NCBI GenBank assembly: GCA_900553815.1
Contig: USEY01000031.1
Location: forward strand, 1-38,501
DNA: 38,501 bases
Source: an uncultured Bacteroides sp.
GTDB taxonomy: Bacteria; Bacteroidota; Bacteroidia; Bacteroidales; Bacteroidaceae
Reading direction: 5' to 3'
Below are positions 17,420 to 25,436 of the stretch, one piece after another; position 1 is the first letter of the stretch, and every line of letters starts with the position of its first letter. The position numbers and the translations under genes are program-made. The notes under the pieces were generated by a model, which was given only the letters and a program-made list of their open reading frames with translations, was not told the DNA's origin and did not search any database.

Positions 17420-18520
17420 ATGAAAAAATTAACTTACCTGCTTGCTGCCGCTGCCATATTCGCAGCCTGCAACAATGGAAACAAAGGTTACACTGTAACC
17501 GGTACGGTAGAAGGCGCATCCGATGGCGACACCGTTTATTTGCAAAAGGTCAAAGCACGCGAGTTTGTGAAACTCGACTCGGCTGTCATTGCCAACGGCA
17601 GTTTCAAGTTCGAAGGCGTACAAGACACGGCCATTTCCTGCTATCTCACCTACAAGTCTGAAGGCAAAGAGCCGATGCTCATCAACTTCTTCCTGGAAAA
17701 TGGAAACATCAGCGTCAAGCTGGCTGCCGACAACCAGTCTTACGCTACCGGTACTCCCAACAACGACATTTTCAAGGCCTACAAGGACCAGATAAAAGGT
17801 CTGAACGAGCAACTGTCTGCCACATACGAGTCTATGTCAGACACTACCCTGACCGACGAACAGCGCGAAGCTAAAGCCAAAGACATAGAAACTCTGGAAG
17901 AAAAGCTGATGCAGGTGACCAAGGAAAACATGGCTAAAAACATTGCCAACCCTGTCGGCATTCAGCTCCTGAAGCAGAACTTCTACTACATGGACGTAAA
18001 CGAACTTGAGCCTCTCGTGGCACAAATTCCCGCCATGTTCAGCAACGACGAAGGCATTGTACGCATCAAGGAACTGGTGACCAAGATGAAGGCTACGGCC
18101 GTAGGACAGAAGTTCACAGACTTCAGCATGAAGACTCCCGAAGGTAAGGACGTAAAACTGTCAGACTATGCCGGTAAGGGCAAGCTGGTGCTTGTTGACT
18201 TCTGGGCAAGCTGGTGTGGTCCTTGCCGTCGTGAAATGCCCAACCTCGTTGAGCTTTACAAGCAATACAAAAACAAGAATTTTGAAATCGTAGGCGTTTC
18301 ACTCGACCAGAACGGTGACTCTTGGAAAGCTGCCATCAAGCAACTGAACATCACTTGGCCGCAAATGTCCGACCTTAAGTATTGGGAATGCGAAGGTGCA
18401 CAGCTTTATGCCGTAAGCAGCATTCCTCACGTAGTATTGATTGACGGCGAAGGAACCATCGTAGCCCGTGGCTTGCATGGAGAAGAACTCCAGCAGAAGG
18501 TTGCAGAGCTGCTGAAATAA
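17420..18520 (+). CDS. TlpA-like thiol-disulfide oxidoreductase lipoprotein (DUF4369 + thioredoxin fold)
   Basis: A 366-aa exported lipoprotein: MKKLTYLLAAAAIFAAC gives a lipobox with Cys17 as lipidation site. An N-terminal DUF4369-type beta domain (about 25-125; YTVTGTVEGASDGDTVYLQK) is followed by a helical linker (about 130-215) and an AhpC/TSA-TlpA thioredoxin domain with VDFWASWCGPCRREMPNLVELY (active-site Cys266 and Cys269) and the cis-Pro region SSIPHVVLID. Such proteins are common in Bacteroides and act in the periplasm on thiols of exported proteins or redox partners. It starts 63 bp after metY on the same strand, with a strong terminator behind it, so it could share the metY transcript. 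Exact client unknown. Confidence 0.9.
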   Translation: MKKLTYLLAAAAIFAACNNGNKGYTVTGTVEGASDGDTVYLQKVKAREFVKLDSAVIANGSFKFEGVQDTAISCYLTYKSEGKEPMLINFFLENGNISVKLAADNQSYATGTPNNDIFKAYKDQIKGLNEQLSATYESMSDTTLTDEQREAKAKDIETLEEKLMQVTKENMAKNIANPVGIQLLKQNFYYMDVNELEPLVAQIPAMFSNDEGIVRIKELVTKMKATAVGQKFTDFSMKTPEGKDVKLSDYAGKGKLVLVDFWASWCGPCRREMPNLVELYKQYKNKNFEIVGVSLDQNGDSWKAAIKQLNITWPQMSDLKYWECEGAQLYAVSSIPHVVLIDGEGTIVARGLHGEELQQKVAELLK

Positions 18521-18550
18521 GCTCCAATCCATCCCACCCCGTATAATCAC

Positions 18551-18594
18551 AGTGCCGCACGCTTGCTCCATGCAAAGTGCGGCACTATTGTTTT
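18551..18594 (+). terminator. rho-independent terminator after the TlpA-like gene
   Basis: Perfect 10-bp stem AGTGCCGCAC / GTGCGGCACT (18551-18560 / 18577-18586) followed by ATTGTTTT, 30 nt past the stop codon. Confidence 0.85.
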
Positions 18595-18750
18595 CACCCG
18601 CTCTGCATATAGAAAATACGGACGACTTTGCCTGGGAGTTCGGAGAAAACTGTGCGGCAGGCATCCATCACTGTACTGTCTTAAAAGCTTCGAAAAACAC
18701 GCACGTCGCATAGAAACAGATGAAGCAAAAGAACACCGTATGAATAGTAC

Positions 18751-19062
18751 GCCGGTGTAGCTGCAACTACACGCTGCTCCGGTCCTGACTACACGCTGCT
18801 CCAGTTCCAGCTACACGCTGCTCCAGTTCCAGCTACACGCTGCTCCGATTCCAGCTACACGCTGCTCCAGTTCCGACTGCACGCTGCTCCGGTTCCGGCT
18901 ACACGCTGCTCCGGCTCCGGCTGCACGCTGCTCTAGTTCCAGCTACACGCCGCTCCGGTTCCAGCTGCACGCTGCTCCGGTTCCGGCTACACGCTACTCC
19001 AGTTCCGGCTACACGCTACTCCAGTTCCGACTGCACGCTGCTCCAACTCGACTACACCCGGC
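18751..19062. repeat. intergenic tandem 22-bp array C (13 units) bounded by an inverted repeat
   Basis: Thirteen head-to-tail units run from 18767 to 19051: twelve of 22 bp and a last of 21 bp. The unit core is CTACACGCTGCTCC, then an 8-bp variable tail like AGTTCCAG. Variation is mostly transitions (A/G, C/T). The array is bounded by GCCGGTGTAG (18751-18760) and its near complement CTACACCCGGC (19052-19062). Because 22 is not a multiple of three and no long frame crosses it, it is not coding. It is GC-rich against AT-rich flanks. The remaining 19063-19289 is AT-rich with no gene seen. Confidence 0.95.
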
Positions 19063-19289
19063 TTGCCAACAGTACATTGTTATCCCATTAGAAGGCAAGA
19101 GTAAGCAAAATATAGTAAGCCAAAGCCATATTATTGTAATTGCCAATAGTATATTAAAGAAAAGAAAACGCAAGCACACAAAAACGAAAGTTTTCCATTT
19201 CTATTCAAGACACATCTGTATTTCAGGCGCTTAATATAAATTAACCACAAAGAAGTTATCCAAAAAGTGAAACTTACGAGTAAGAGTGA

Positions 19290-19297
19290 TACCTTTG
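19290..19297 (+). promoter_or_regulatory. nrdD promoter -7 box
   Basis: TACCTTTG matches TAnnTTTG exactly, 54 bp before the nrdD ATG. The -33 region is not a clear TTTG. I found no convincing NrdR box pair. Confidence 0.5.
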
Positions 19298-19351
19298 CTG
19301 GGCATTTTCCCATTGCATAGATTAATCATAAATTTAAATCAGGCATAAGAT

Positions 19352-21559
19352 ATGATACAAACGGTAATCAAGCGTGACGGACGCATCGTCGGGTTCAATG
19401 AAGAAAAGATTGCAACAGCCATCCGAAAGGCCATGCTGCATACAGAGAAAGGTGAAGACCTGAAACTGATACATCAAATCACTGACCATATAGCTTTCAA
19501 AGGCGATGCCCAAATGACGGTTGAAGCCATTCAGGATGCGGTAGAACTGGAACTGATGAAAAGTAGCCGAAAAGACGTGGCACAAAAGTACATTGCCTAC
19601 CGCAACCAGCGCAGCATAGCCCGTAAGGCAAAGACACGCGATATTTTCTTGGAAATCATCAACATCAAATCAAACGACATCACCCGTGAAAACGCCAACA
19701 TGAACGCCGACACCCCGGCAGGCATGATGATGAAGTTTGCCAGCGAAACGACCAAGCCTTTTGTCGATGACTACCTGCTGAGCGAAGAGGCCAGAGAAGC
19801 CGTAAAAAGCAATTACCTGCATATTCATGACAAGGATTACTATCCTACCAAGAGCCTGACCTGTGTGCAGCATCCGCTGGACCATATCCTGACCCACGGT
19901 TTCTCAGCCGGTCATGGTGAGTCAAGACCTGCCAAGCGAATAGAGACAGCCAGCATATTGGGCTGCATTTCGCTGGAGACTGCACAAAACGAAATGCACG
20001 GCGGACAGGCCATTCCCGCCTTCGATTTCTATCTGGCACCCTACGTCAGAAGCAGTTTCATTGAAGAAATCAAGAACCTGGAAGAGCTGAACGGCACCGA
20101 CTATGCACATCTATATAATAAAGAAATAACAGACTACCAGCTTCTTCCGCTGGACGGACTGACTGGTGAGGAGCGCATCATCCAGCATGCCATCAACAAA
20201 ACCGTGGCCCGCGTACACCAATCGATGGAGGCATTCATCCACAACATGAACACCATCCATTCACGCGGTGGCAACCAGGTGGTATTCAGTTCCATCAATT
20301 ACGGCACAGATACTTCGGCCGAAGGACGATGCATCATACGCGAGCTGCTGAAAAGCACTTACCGCGGAGTTGGAAACGGAGAAACGGCCATTTTCCCCAT
20401 CCAGATATGGAAAAAGAAAAGAGGCGTCAACTACCTGCCCGATGACCGTAACTACGACCTCTACCAACTGGCCTGTCAGGTGACGGCACGGCGGTTCTTC
20501 CCTAACTTCCTCAACCTGGACGCCACCTTCAACCAAAGCGAAGAATGGAAAGCCGACGACCCCAAACGCTACCAGCATGAAGTAGCCACCATGGGATGCC
20601 GCACACGCGTATTCGAAAACCGTTTCGGTCCCAAGACTTCCATCGGACGTGGCAACCTCTCTTTCTCTACCATCAATATTGTACGTCTGGCCATTGAATG
20701 TATGAATATTGAAGACCGCAAACAGCGCATTGCACGCTTTTTTGCCAAGCTGGATGCCATGCTCGAAGTGACGGCTCGCCAGCTGCATGAGCGTATGGAG
20801 TTTCAGAAGACAGCCTTTGCCAAGCAGTTTCCCTTGCTGATGTCTGCCCTATGGATAGGCTGCGACAAGCTGAAGCCCAACGACACGATAGCCTCGGTCA
20901 TCAACCAAGGTACTCTGGGCATAGGATTCATTGGACTGGCAGAATGCCTGGTGGCCCTGACTGGCAAGCACCATGGTGAGTCGGAGGAAGCACAGGAGCT
21001 GGGTCTGCGCATCGTATCGTACATGCGCGACCGTGCCAATCAGTTCTCTGAGCAATATCAACACAACTATAGCGTATTGGCCACACCAGCCGAGGGGCTG
21101 TCGGGCAAGTTTACCCGCAAGGACCGCAAAGATTTCGGAATATTGCCGGGTATCACTGACCGCGACTACTACACCAACTCCAACCATGTACCGGTCTACT
21201 ATAAATGCAGCGCCCGACACAAGGCAGAAATAGAAGGTCCTTACCACGACTTGACCCGCGGAGGCCATATCTTCTATGTAGAAATGGACGGCGACGCAAC
21301 ACACAATCCTGAAGCCATAAGCCGCGTTGTAGACATGATGGACCGTTACAACATGGGATACGGCTCAGTCAATCACAACCGCAACCGTTGCCTCGACTGC
21401 GGTTACGAGAATGCCGCTCCTCACTTGGATACATGCCCCAAGTGTGGCAGCCACCGCATTGACAAGTTGCAGAGAATTACCGGGTATCTGGTAGGTACTA
21501 CCGACCGCTGGAACCAAGCCAAGCTGGCCGAGCTGAACGACCGCGTGACACACAACTAA
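19352..21559 (+). CDS. nrdD: anaerobic ribonucleoside-triphosphate reductase
   Basis: Glycyl-radical enzyme that reduces ribonucleoside triphosphates to deoxynucleotides without oxygen. The 735-aa protein has an N-terminal ATP-cone (about 3-92; MIQTVIKRDGRIVGFNEEKIATAIRKA), the NrdD barrel with NFLNLDATF and SRGGNQVVFSSINYGTDTS, a C-terminal zinc site (CLDCGY ... CPKCG, about 680-700), and the glycyl-radical motif RITGYLVG with Gly711 as the likely radical residue. The activase gene nrdG follows 19 bp later. A -7 box lies at 19290-19297. The gene is complete and of normal length. Array C lies upstream but ends about 290 bp before the start codon. Confidence 0.96.
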   Translation: MIQTVIKRDGRIVGFNEEKIATAIRKAMLHTEKGEDLKLIHQITDHIAFKGDAQMTVEAIQDAVELELMKSSRKDVAQKYIAYRNQRSIARKAKTRDIFLEIINIKSNDITRENANMNADTPAGMMMKFASETTKPFVDDYLLSEEAREAVKSNYLHIHDKDYYPTKSLTCVQHPLDHILTHGFSAGHGESRPAKRIETASILGCISLETAQNEMHGGQAIPAFDFYLAPYVRSSFIEEIKNLEELNGTDYAHLYNKEITDYQLLPLDGLTGEERIIQHAINKTVARVHQSMEAFIHNMNTIHSRGGNQVVFSSINYGTDTSAEGRCIIRELLKSTYRGVGNGETAIFPIQIWKKKRGVNYLPDDRNYDLYQLACQVTARRFFPNFLNLDATFNQSEEWKADDPKRYQHEVATMGCRTRVFENRFGPKTSIGRGNLSFSTINIVRLAIECMNIEDRKQRIARFFAKLDAMLEVTARQLHERMEFQKTAFAKQFPLLMSALWIGCDKLKPNDTIASVINQGTLGIGFIGLAECLVALTGKHHGESEEAQELGLRIVSYMRDRANQFSEQYQHNYSVLATPAEGLSGKFTRKDRKDFGILPGITDRDYYTNSNHVPVYYKCSARHKAEIEGPYHDLTRGGHIFYVEMDGDATHNPEAISRVVDMMDRYNMGYGSVNHNRNRCLDCGYENAAPHLDTCPKCGSHRIDKLQRITGYLVGTTDRWNQAKLAELNDRVTHN

Positions 21560-21578
21560 TCAAATAGCAGAAAAAGAC

Positions 21579-22085
21579 ATGCTGTCCATTCTCAACATAC
21601 TGGAAGATACAACGGTAGACGGACCTGGTTTCCGTACAGCCATTTATGCAGCCGGATGTCCTAACGGATGTCCCGGCTGCCACAATCCCGAATCCTGGGA
21701 CATCAATCGCGGTCAGTGGATGAGCACTGACGAGATACTGCAAAAGGTGCTGGCCGACGATTTTGCCGACGTCACCTTCAGTGGAGGAGACCCCATGTAC
21801 CAACCCGAAGGATTTGCCGAACTGGCCTCGGCCATCAAACGGAAAAGCCGGAAGAACATCTGGTGCTACACTGGCTACACCTTCGAGAAACTGCTGAAGA
21901 ACCCGCGCCAGGCACAGCTACTGGAGTACATCGACGTACTGGTAGACGGACGATATCGCCAGGAACTGCGCGACGAAGACCTGCAATTCAGGGGCAGCAG
22001 CAATCAGAGGCTAATCGATGTACAGGCATCGCTCAAAAGCGGTAAAACAACCCTCTACCGCAGTACCTCCACCCCCGGACTGTGA
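21579..22085 (+). CDS. nrdG: anaerobic ribonucleotide reductase-activating protein
   Basis: Small radical SAM activase that puts the glycyl radical on NrdD. The 168-aa chain has the cluster motif CPNGCPGC (Cys27, Cys31, Cys34), DGPGFRTAIYAAGC before it, the TFSGGDP glycine-rich SAM-binding motif, and DVLVDGRY. All are standard for NrdG. The gene follows nrdD with a 19-bp gap and no promoter-like sequence, so the two are co-transcribed. A separate promoter and long leader then start the next gene. Confidence 0.95.
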   Translation: MLSILNILEDTTVDGPGFRTAIYAAGCPNGCPGCHNPESWDINRGQWMSTDEILQKVLADDFADVTFSGGDPMYQPEGFAELASAIKRKSRKNIWCYTGYTFEKLLKNPRQAQLLEYIDVLVDGRYRQELRDEDLQFRGSSNQRLIDVQASLKSGKTTLYRSTSTPGL

Positions 22086-22101
22086 TAAGAAAAATCGGTT
22101 C

Positions 22102-22136
22102 TTTATTGCAGGTATGATTCATAATACCTATTTTTG
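22102..22136 (+). promoter_or_regulatory. promoter of the AAA+ gene and its long leader
   Basis: TATTTTTG (22129-22136) matches TAnnTTTG, with ATTG (22105-22108) 20 bp upstream close to TTTG. A start near 22142 would give a leader of about 310 nt before the AAA+ ATG. Confidence 0.55.
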
Positions 22137-22142
22137 CACCGA

Positions 22143-22455
22143 TGAACACAGGCTACCGCCCGATAGCCTACTATAAGAATCAGACAACAAATGATTTTCA
22201 AAGAGTATCAACGCAACATGCTGAGAGTTCAGGTGACTCCATAACGGACGTCTCTTTGAACCCCAAAAATTCATGTACCCAAGCTGTCTTGACGGAGACG
22301 GCAGGGATTGTTATGCTCTTTGACGTACTGGCATGCACACCTCTCTTTCGACCGGGAAACGAGAGGTTACACTTTGCATCCGTCCCACGCTGGGGACGAA
22401 TGAACTTCTATCCTAACAAACAATTGTCAAACCCTGAAAAATCATTTGTTGTATT
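22143..22455 (+). ncRNA. long structured leader or RNA element before the AAA+ gene
   Basis: Several stems can be drawn by eye: AGGCTA/TAGCCT (22150-22169); a long-range stem between 22184-22199 (ACAACAAATGATTTTC) and 22436-22452, complementary over 16 bp with one bulge; TTCAAAGAG with CTCTTTGAA inside it; CCTCTCTTTC with GAAAcGAGAGG; and CATcCGTCCC with GGGACGaATG. It may be a structured 5' UTR, an independent RNA, or a small inverted-repeat mobile element. An open frame at 22142-22459 (105 aa, ATGA overlap with the AAA+ start) crosses it, but its composition looks non-coding. Confidence 0.45.
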
Positions 22456-24348
22456 ATGAACAATTCCAATCTTACCGTAAGGGTCATGCGCGCACTGGAC
22501 GAAACCCACGCCGCACCCGAATATGCCAACAACCAACTTATGGTAGAACTGCTGTCGGCTACCCCTCTTACCGATACGAGCGAACTGTCCATACGGATTT
22601 TCTCCTCCCGCTATCAGCTGATGGCCACCGACACGTGGCAACACAACGGCTCCAAAACCCCTCGCCGCATACGCTTCCGTCTTCTGTCCGAAACCTATTG
22701 GGATGACTCACACTACCACCTGTTTGTCTACCGCAACGGGCATCCCCGGTGGTACACTGCTCTAACGCTTCATCCCGGCTATGCGGTATGGCGCAAAGCC
22801 GTTCTTCATGAACCGATGGAATGTCCCGATGAGATGTTCTTCGCCAACCATCTGAGCATAAGCAGCTATTGGCCGAAACTTGTGCCATGTCGCTTCAGCA
22901 TCAAGCTTATCAGAGAGTTAATCAGAAAACTGCGCATCCGCGCCAATACACCCACTGCCCTGCCCCACATGCTGGCCGTGGGCGACGGAACGAGAGCCAA
23001 TGCCTTTGCTTCGTACATCCTGGCCGGCTATGTCAGCCATGACAACGTAAAGGAACGTTTCCACTGCTCGCTCGACGAACTAAGCACTGGACGTGCCCGA
23101 TGGACACGGCTGACAAACGACTTCGAGGGGAAAAAAGCCATCGTGATGAAAGTAACTCCCCTGGATGACAACAACCGCACGACAAACATTCTGGAAATGC
23201 TGGCCGACCTGCTCAGAAGCAACCGGTTTGCCAATACAGCCTTCCTACTACACGGCACGCCGGAAAACATTGAACAGCTGTTCCAGCGTTGCCCTTCCCT
23301 GGCCGGACTCTTCGACGGCAACAATACTTTTCACATCACTTTGTCCGAATCGCCAGACGCTGACGACACACTCTGCGACGCAGACTCTGCATTACCTTCC
23401 GACTATGCCGACATCGACGCTCCCTCCATGCAGCACACCACCCAGCACAACCTGGGCGAATGTCCTGCCAGCCTGAAGCTACAAAAATTGGTAGGACTGA
23501 AACGGCTGAAGGCCGACATGCAGGACGCCTGTCTGATGGCACAATTCGTGAAGGAACGCCGTGAACTATGCCTCGATTTAAGCCAAGACAACCGGCATCA
23601 CATGCTCTTCTACGGCAATCCCGGCACAGGCAAAACCACTGTTGCCAAGCTCGTAGGCGAGATGTACCACCAGATGGGACTGCTGTCGAGCGGACACACC
23701 GTGGAAACGTGCCGAACCGAACTTGTAGGCGAGTATATAGGACACACGGAGAAACGCATGAGGGAAATTATAGACAAAGCCAAGGGCGGCGTACTGTTCA
23801 TAGACGAGGCGTACACGCTCATAGACAGGTCACAAGACTCCAATGACTTCGGCAAGGAGGTTATCAACTCTTTGCTCACCCTCCTCTCAGTGCCCGACCC
23901 CGACATGATAGTCATCATGGCCGGCTATGAAGACAAAATGCAAGACCTGCTCAAGACGAACCCCGGACTGAAAGACCGCTTTCCGTTACAGTTTCATTTC
24001 GAAGACTACACGGCCGAGGAGCTGATGGAGATAGCTCGCATCAACCTGCAGGAACGCCACTTCATACTTACTCCCGATGCCGCGTTGCGCCTCAACCAAG
24101 TCATTACCGAAACTGCCGCACAACGGAATGTTTATTTCGGCAACGGCCGCTGGGTGCATAACTTCATAGAGCAGGGACTCATAAAAAGCATGGCCCGCAG
24201 AATCATGTCAATGTCATTTCATGACAGTGCCGACCGAATATTACTCAGTACCATTGAGCCTGCCGATGTGGACGATGCTGAAGAACGCCTACTCCGAAAT
24301 GAAAGATTCAGGTTAGCACAACCTGCCCGCATTGGCTTCAGAGCCTGA
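22456..24348 (+). CDS. tandem AAA+ ATPase (CbxX/SpoVK-like C-terminal module)
   Basis: A 630-aa protein. Residues about 345-600 form a CbbX/SpoVK-type AAA+ module: LVGLKRLKADM, Walker A GNPGTGKTT (about 388-396), TCRTELVGEYIGHTEKRM, Walker B VLFIDEAYTL (about 446-455), sensor VIMAGYEDKM and NPGLKDRFP with the arginine-finger Arg. An earlier stretch (about 172-300) resembles a degenerate AAA fold: MLAVGDGTRANAF stands where a Walker A would be but lacks GKT. The N-terminal about 130 residues (YQLMATDTWQ ... HLFVYRNGHPRWYTAL) look like a beta-rich domain I do not recognise. It follows nrdDG on the same strand but has its own promoter and a long folded leader. Likely a remodelling chaperone; client unknown. 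Confidence 0.85.
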   Translation: MNNSNLTVRVMRALDETHAAPEYANNQLMVELLSATPLTDTSELSIRIFSSRYQLMATDTWQHNGSKTPRRIRFRLLSETYWDDSHYHLFVYRNGHPRWYTALTLHPGYAVWRKAVLHEPMECPDEMFFANHLSISSYWPKLVPCRFSIKLIRELIRKLRIRANTPTALPHMLAVGDGTRANAFASYILAGYVSHDNVKERFHCSLDELSTGRARWTRLTNDFEGKKAIVMKVTPLDDNNRTTNILEMLADLLRSNRFANTAFLLHGTPENIEQLFQRCPSLAGLFDGNNTFHITLSESPDADDTLCDADSALPSDYADIDAPSMQHTTQHNLGECPASLKLQKLVGLKRLKADMQDACLMAQFVKERRELCLDLSQDNRHHMLFYGNPGTGKTTVAKLVGEMYHQMGLLSSGHTVETCRTELVGEYIGHTEKRMREIIDKAKGGVLFIDEAYTLIDRSQDSNDFGKEVINSLLTLLSVPDPDMIVIMAGYEDKMQDLLKTNPGLKDRFPLQFHFEDYTAEELMEIARINLQERHFILTPDAALRLNQVITETAAQRNVYFGNGRWVHNFIEQGLIKSMARRIMSMSFHDSADRILLSTIEPADVDDAEERLLRNERFRLAQPARIGFRA

Positions 24349-24428
24349 AAGCAGACCCTTTCATTTTAAGCACAGCATCCGGCCATTTGTCATCAGGCCG
24401 AAAAAGGGAACAACCAACAATGTTTCAA

Positions 24429-24559
24429 CTGACAACTCCGTCAGAACAATTTAGTTTCATGCCTTGAAACTGATGGTTTCATCCGTTGAAACTAACGGTT
24501 TCATACGCTGAAACCAATGGTTTCAAGCATTGAAACCAACCTGAAACTCTACTCTTAAA
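24429..24559. repeat. dispersed palindromic 22-bp element, copy 1 (array D)
   Basis: Hairpin CTGAC/GTCAG (24429-24444, 6-nt loop), 9-nt spacer, then four 22-bp units at 24454, 24476, 24498 and 24520. Each unit is GTTTCA-N5-TGAAAC-N5, so inverted half-sites alternate every 11 bp. A final TGAAAC half-unit and then ACTCTTAAA (24551-24559) close it. The same parts in the same order occur at 33.4-33.5 kb. It lies between the AAA+ gene and the DUF1847 gene. Confidence 0.9.
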
Positions 24560-24608
24560 CGAAAGAACCTTGACTATTAAAGAAAGAAAAGGCAATGCGA
24601 ACTTGCAC

Positions 24609-24638
24609 GCCATGGAAGAATTGACTATCTTCCATGGC
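24609..24638 (+). promoter_or_regulatory. perfect 11-bp hairpin upstream of the DUF1847 gene
   Basis: GCCATGGAAGA / TCTTCCATGGC with an 8-nt loop, 27 bp before the chosen ATG at 24666. No T-tract follows. It may be an operator or an RNA leader stem; if the gene started at 24570 it would be inside the frame, which I think unlikely. Confidence 0.45.
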
Positions 24639-24665
24639 CAAATAACCAACAAAAAAAGTAAATCA

Positions 24666-25313
24666 ATGAAAACAGAACCGATTCATAGCTGTGTGGACTG
24701 TGGCACACAGAATTGCAAATACCAGGACCGGACTTATCCCGACTTCTGCCCGACCGACCACCTGCGCGACGAAGACCGACAATGGGCGCTGGCCCGATAT
24801 GACGAGGGTAACAACCGGCAGGTAATGATAGCCAGCGCCGAAGTGGAATACGAGGGCTATTGCCAATGGACACGCGTGCAGGAAATCATGGAGTTTGCCC
24901 GAAAAATCCACGCCCGACGTATCGGCATAGCCAACTGCATCGGGCTTATCAACGAAGCGCGTATCTTCGCCCGCATCCTGCGCGCCAACGGCTTTGAACC
25001 TTACTCGGTAATTTGCAAGGTAGCCGGTCAACCCAAGACTTCGATGGGTATTCCAGCCCGATGTGAAAGCATCGGTGCAGCCATGTGCAACCCCATCCTC
25101 CAGGCACGCCTGCTCAATGAAGCCCGAACCGACCTGAATGTAGTCATCGGCCTGTGCGTAGGGCACGACAGCCTGTTCTACAAATACTCCGATGCATATG
25201 TCACTACCCTCGTGACCAAAGACCGGGTAACAGGCAACAATCCGGCTGCTGCGCTCTATACAGCCAACTCGTATTACCGCAAGAAATTCTTCGAAACGGG
25301 CAAGGAAGAATAA
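24666..25313 (+). CDS. DUF1847 protein, cysteine-rich, probable metal-binding
   Basis: A 215-aa protein matching the DUF1847 family as I remember it. The N-terminus has a cysteine cluster (SCVDCGTQNCKYQDRTYPDFCPT) that could hold zinc or an iron-sulfur centre. The middle has an alpha/beta pattern (RRIGIANCIGLINEARIFARILRANGFEPYSVICKVAG), then GIPARCESIGAAMCNPILQARLLNEARTDLNVVIGLCVGHDSLFYKYSDA, which contains further conserved Cys and His. The frame reaches back to 24570, but the start at 24666 puts the Met just before the Cys cluster as in relatives and leaves the hairpin at 24609-24638 non-coding. No signal peptide. Biochemical role unknown. Confidence 0.8.
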   Translation: MKTEPIHSCVDCGTQNCKYQDRTYPDFCPTDHLRDEDRQWALARYDEGNNRQVMIASAEVEYEGYCQWTRVQEIMEFARKIHARRIGIANCIGLINEARIFARILRANGFEPYSVICKVAGQPKTSMGIPARCESIGAAMCNPILQARLLNEARTDLNVVIGLCVGHDSLFYKYSDAYVTTLVTKDRVTGNNPAAALYTANSYYRKKFFETGKEE

Positions 25314-25324
25314 GCCACAACACA

Positions 25325-25429
25325 AGACCGGCATGAGCCGACGGTCATTTATCAACCATCCTGCCCATGCCGGTCTGTCACCCGAACCAGGCTTTCGCTC
25401 CACGATTATCTTCTGAGCGAATGAAAGCC
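25325..25429. terminator. two hairpins between convergent DUF1847 and flavin reductase genes
   Basis: AGACCGGCATG (25325-25335) pairs perfectly with CATGCCGGTCT (25366-25376) over 11 bp. GGCTTTC-GCTC (25390-25400) pairs with GAGC-GAAT-GAAAGCC (25415-25429) with one bulge. They fill the 123-bp convergent gap and could terminate both genes, though neither has a clear T-tract. Confidence 0.55.
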
Positions 25430-25436
25430 CCTTGTG

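Noticed and set aside
18563..18760. 65-aa frame after the TlpA-like gene
   Set aside because: It begins inside the terminator stem, has no family features and stops at the array border.
18767..19051. The 22-bp array could be read as a CRISPR
   Set aside because: Repeats are head to tail with only about 8 nt of semi-conserved tail, not unique spacers of about 30 nt, and no cas genes are near.
19230..19275. Sites TTAACCACA and TTATCCAAA resembling DnaA boxes upstream of nrdD
   Set aside because: Each has one mismatch in an AT-rich region; two such sites are expected by chance and Bacteroides DnaA control of nrdD is not known to me.
22184..22452. Retron-type RNA (a1/a2-like inverted ends)
   Set aside because: No reverse transcriptase gene lies beside it and the following gene is a plain AAA+ ATPase.
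22142..22459. 105-aa open frame with ATGA overlap to the AAA+ gene
   Set aside because: The protein has no recognisable domain and looks like random translation. It runs through five RNA stems, so I treat it as an untranslated leader, though the overlap keeps some doubt.
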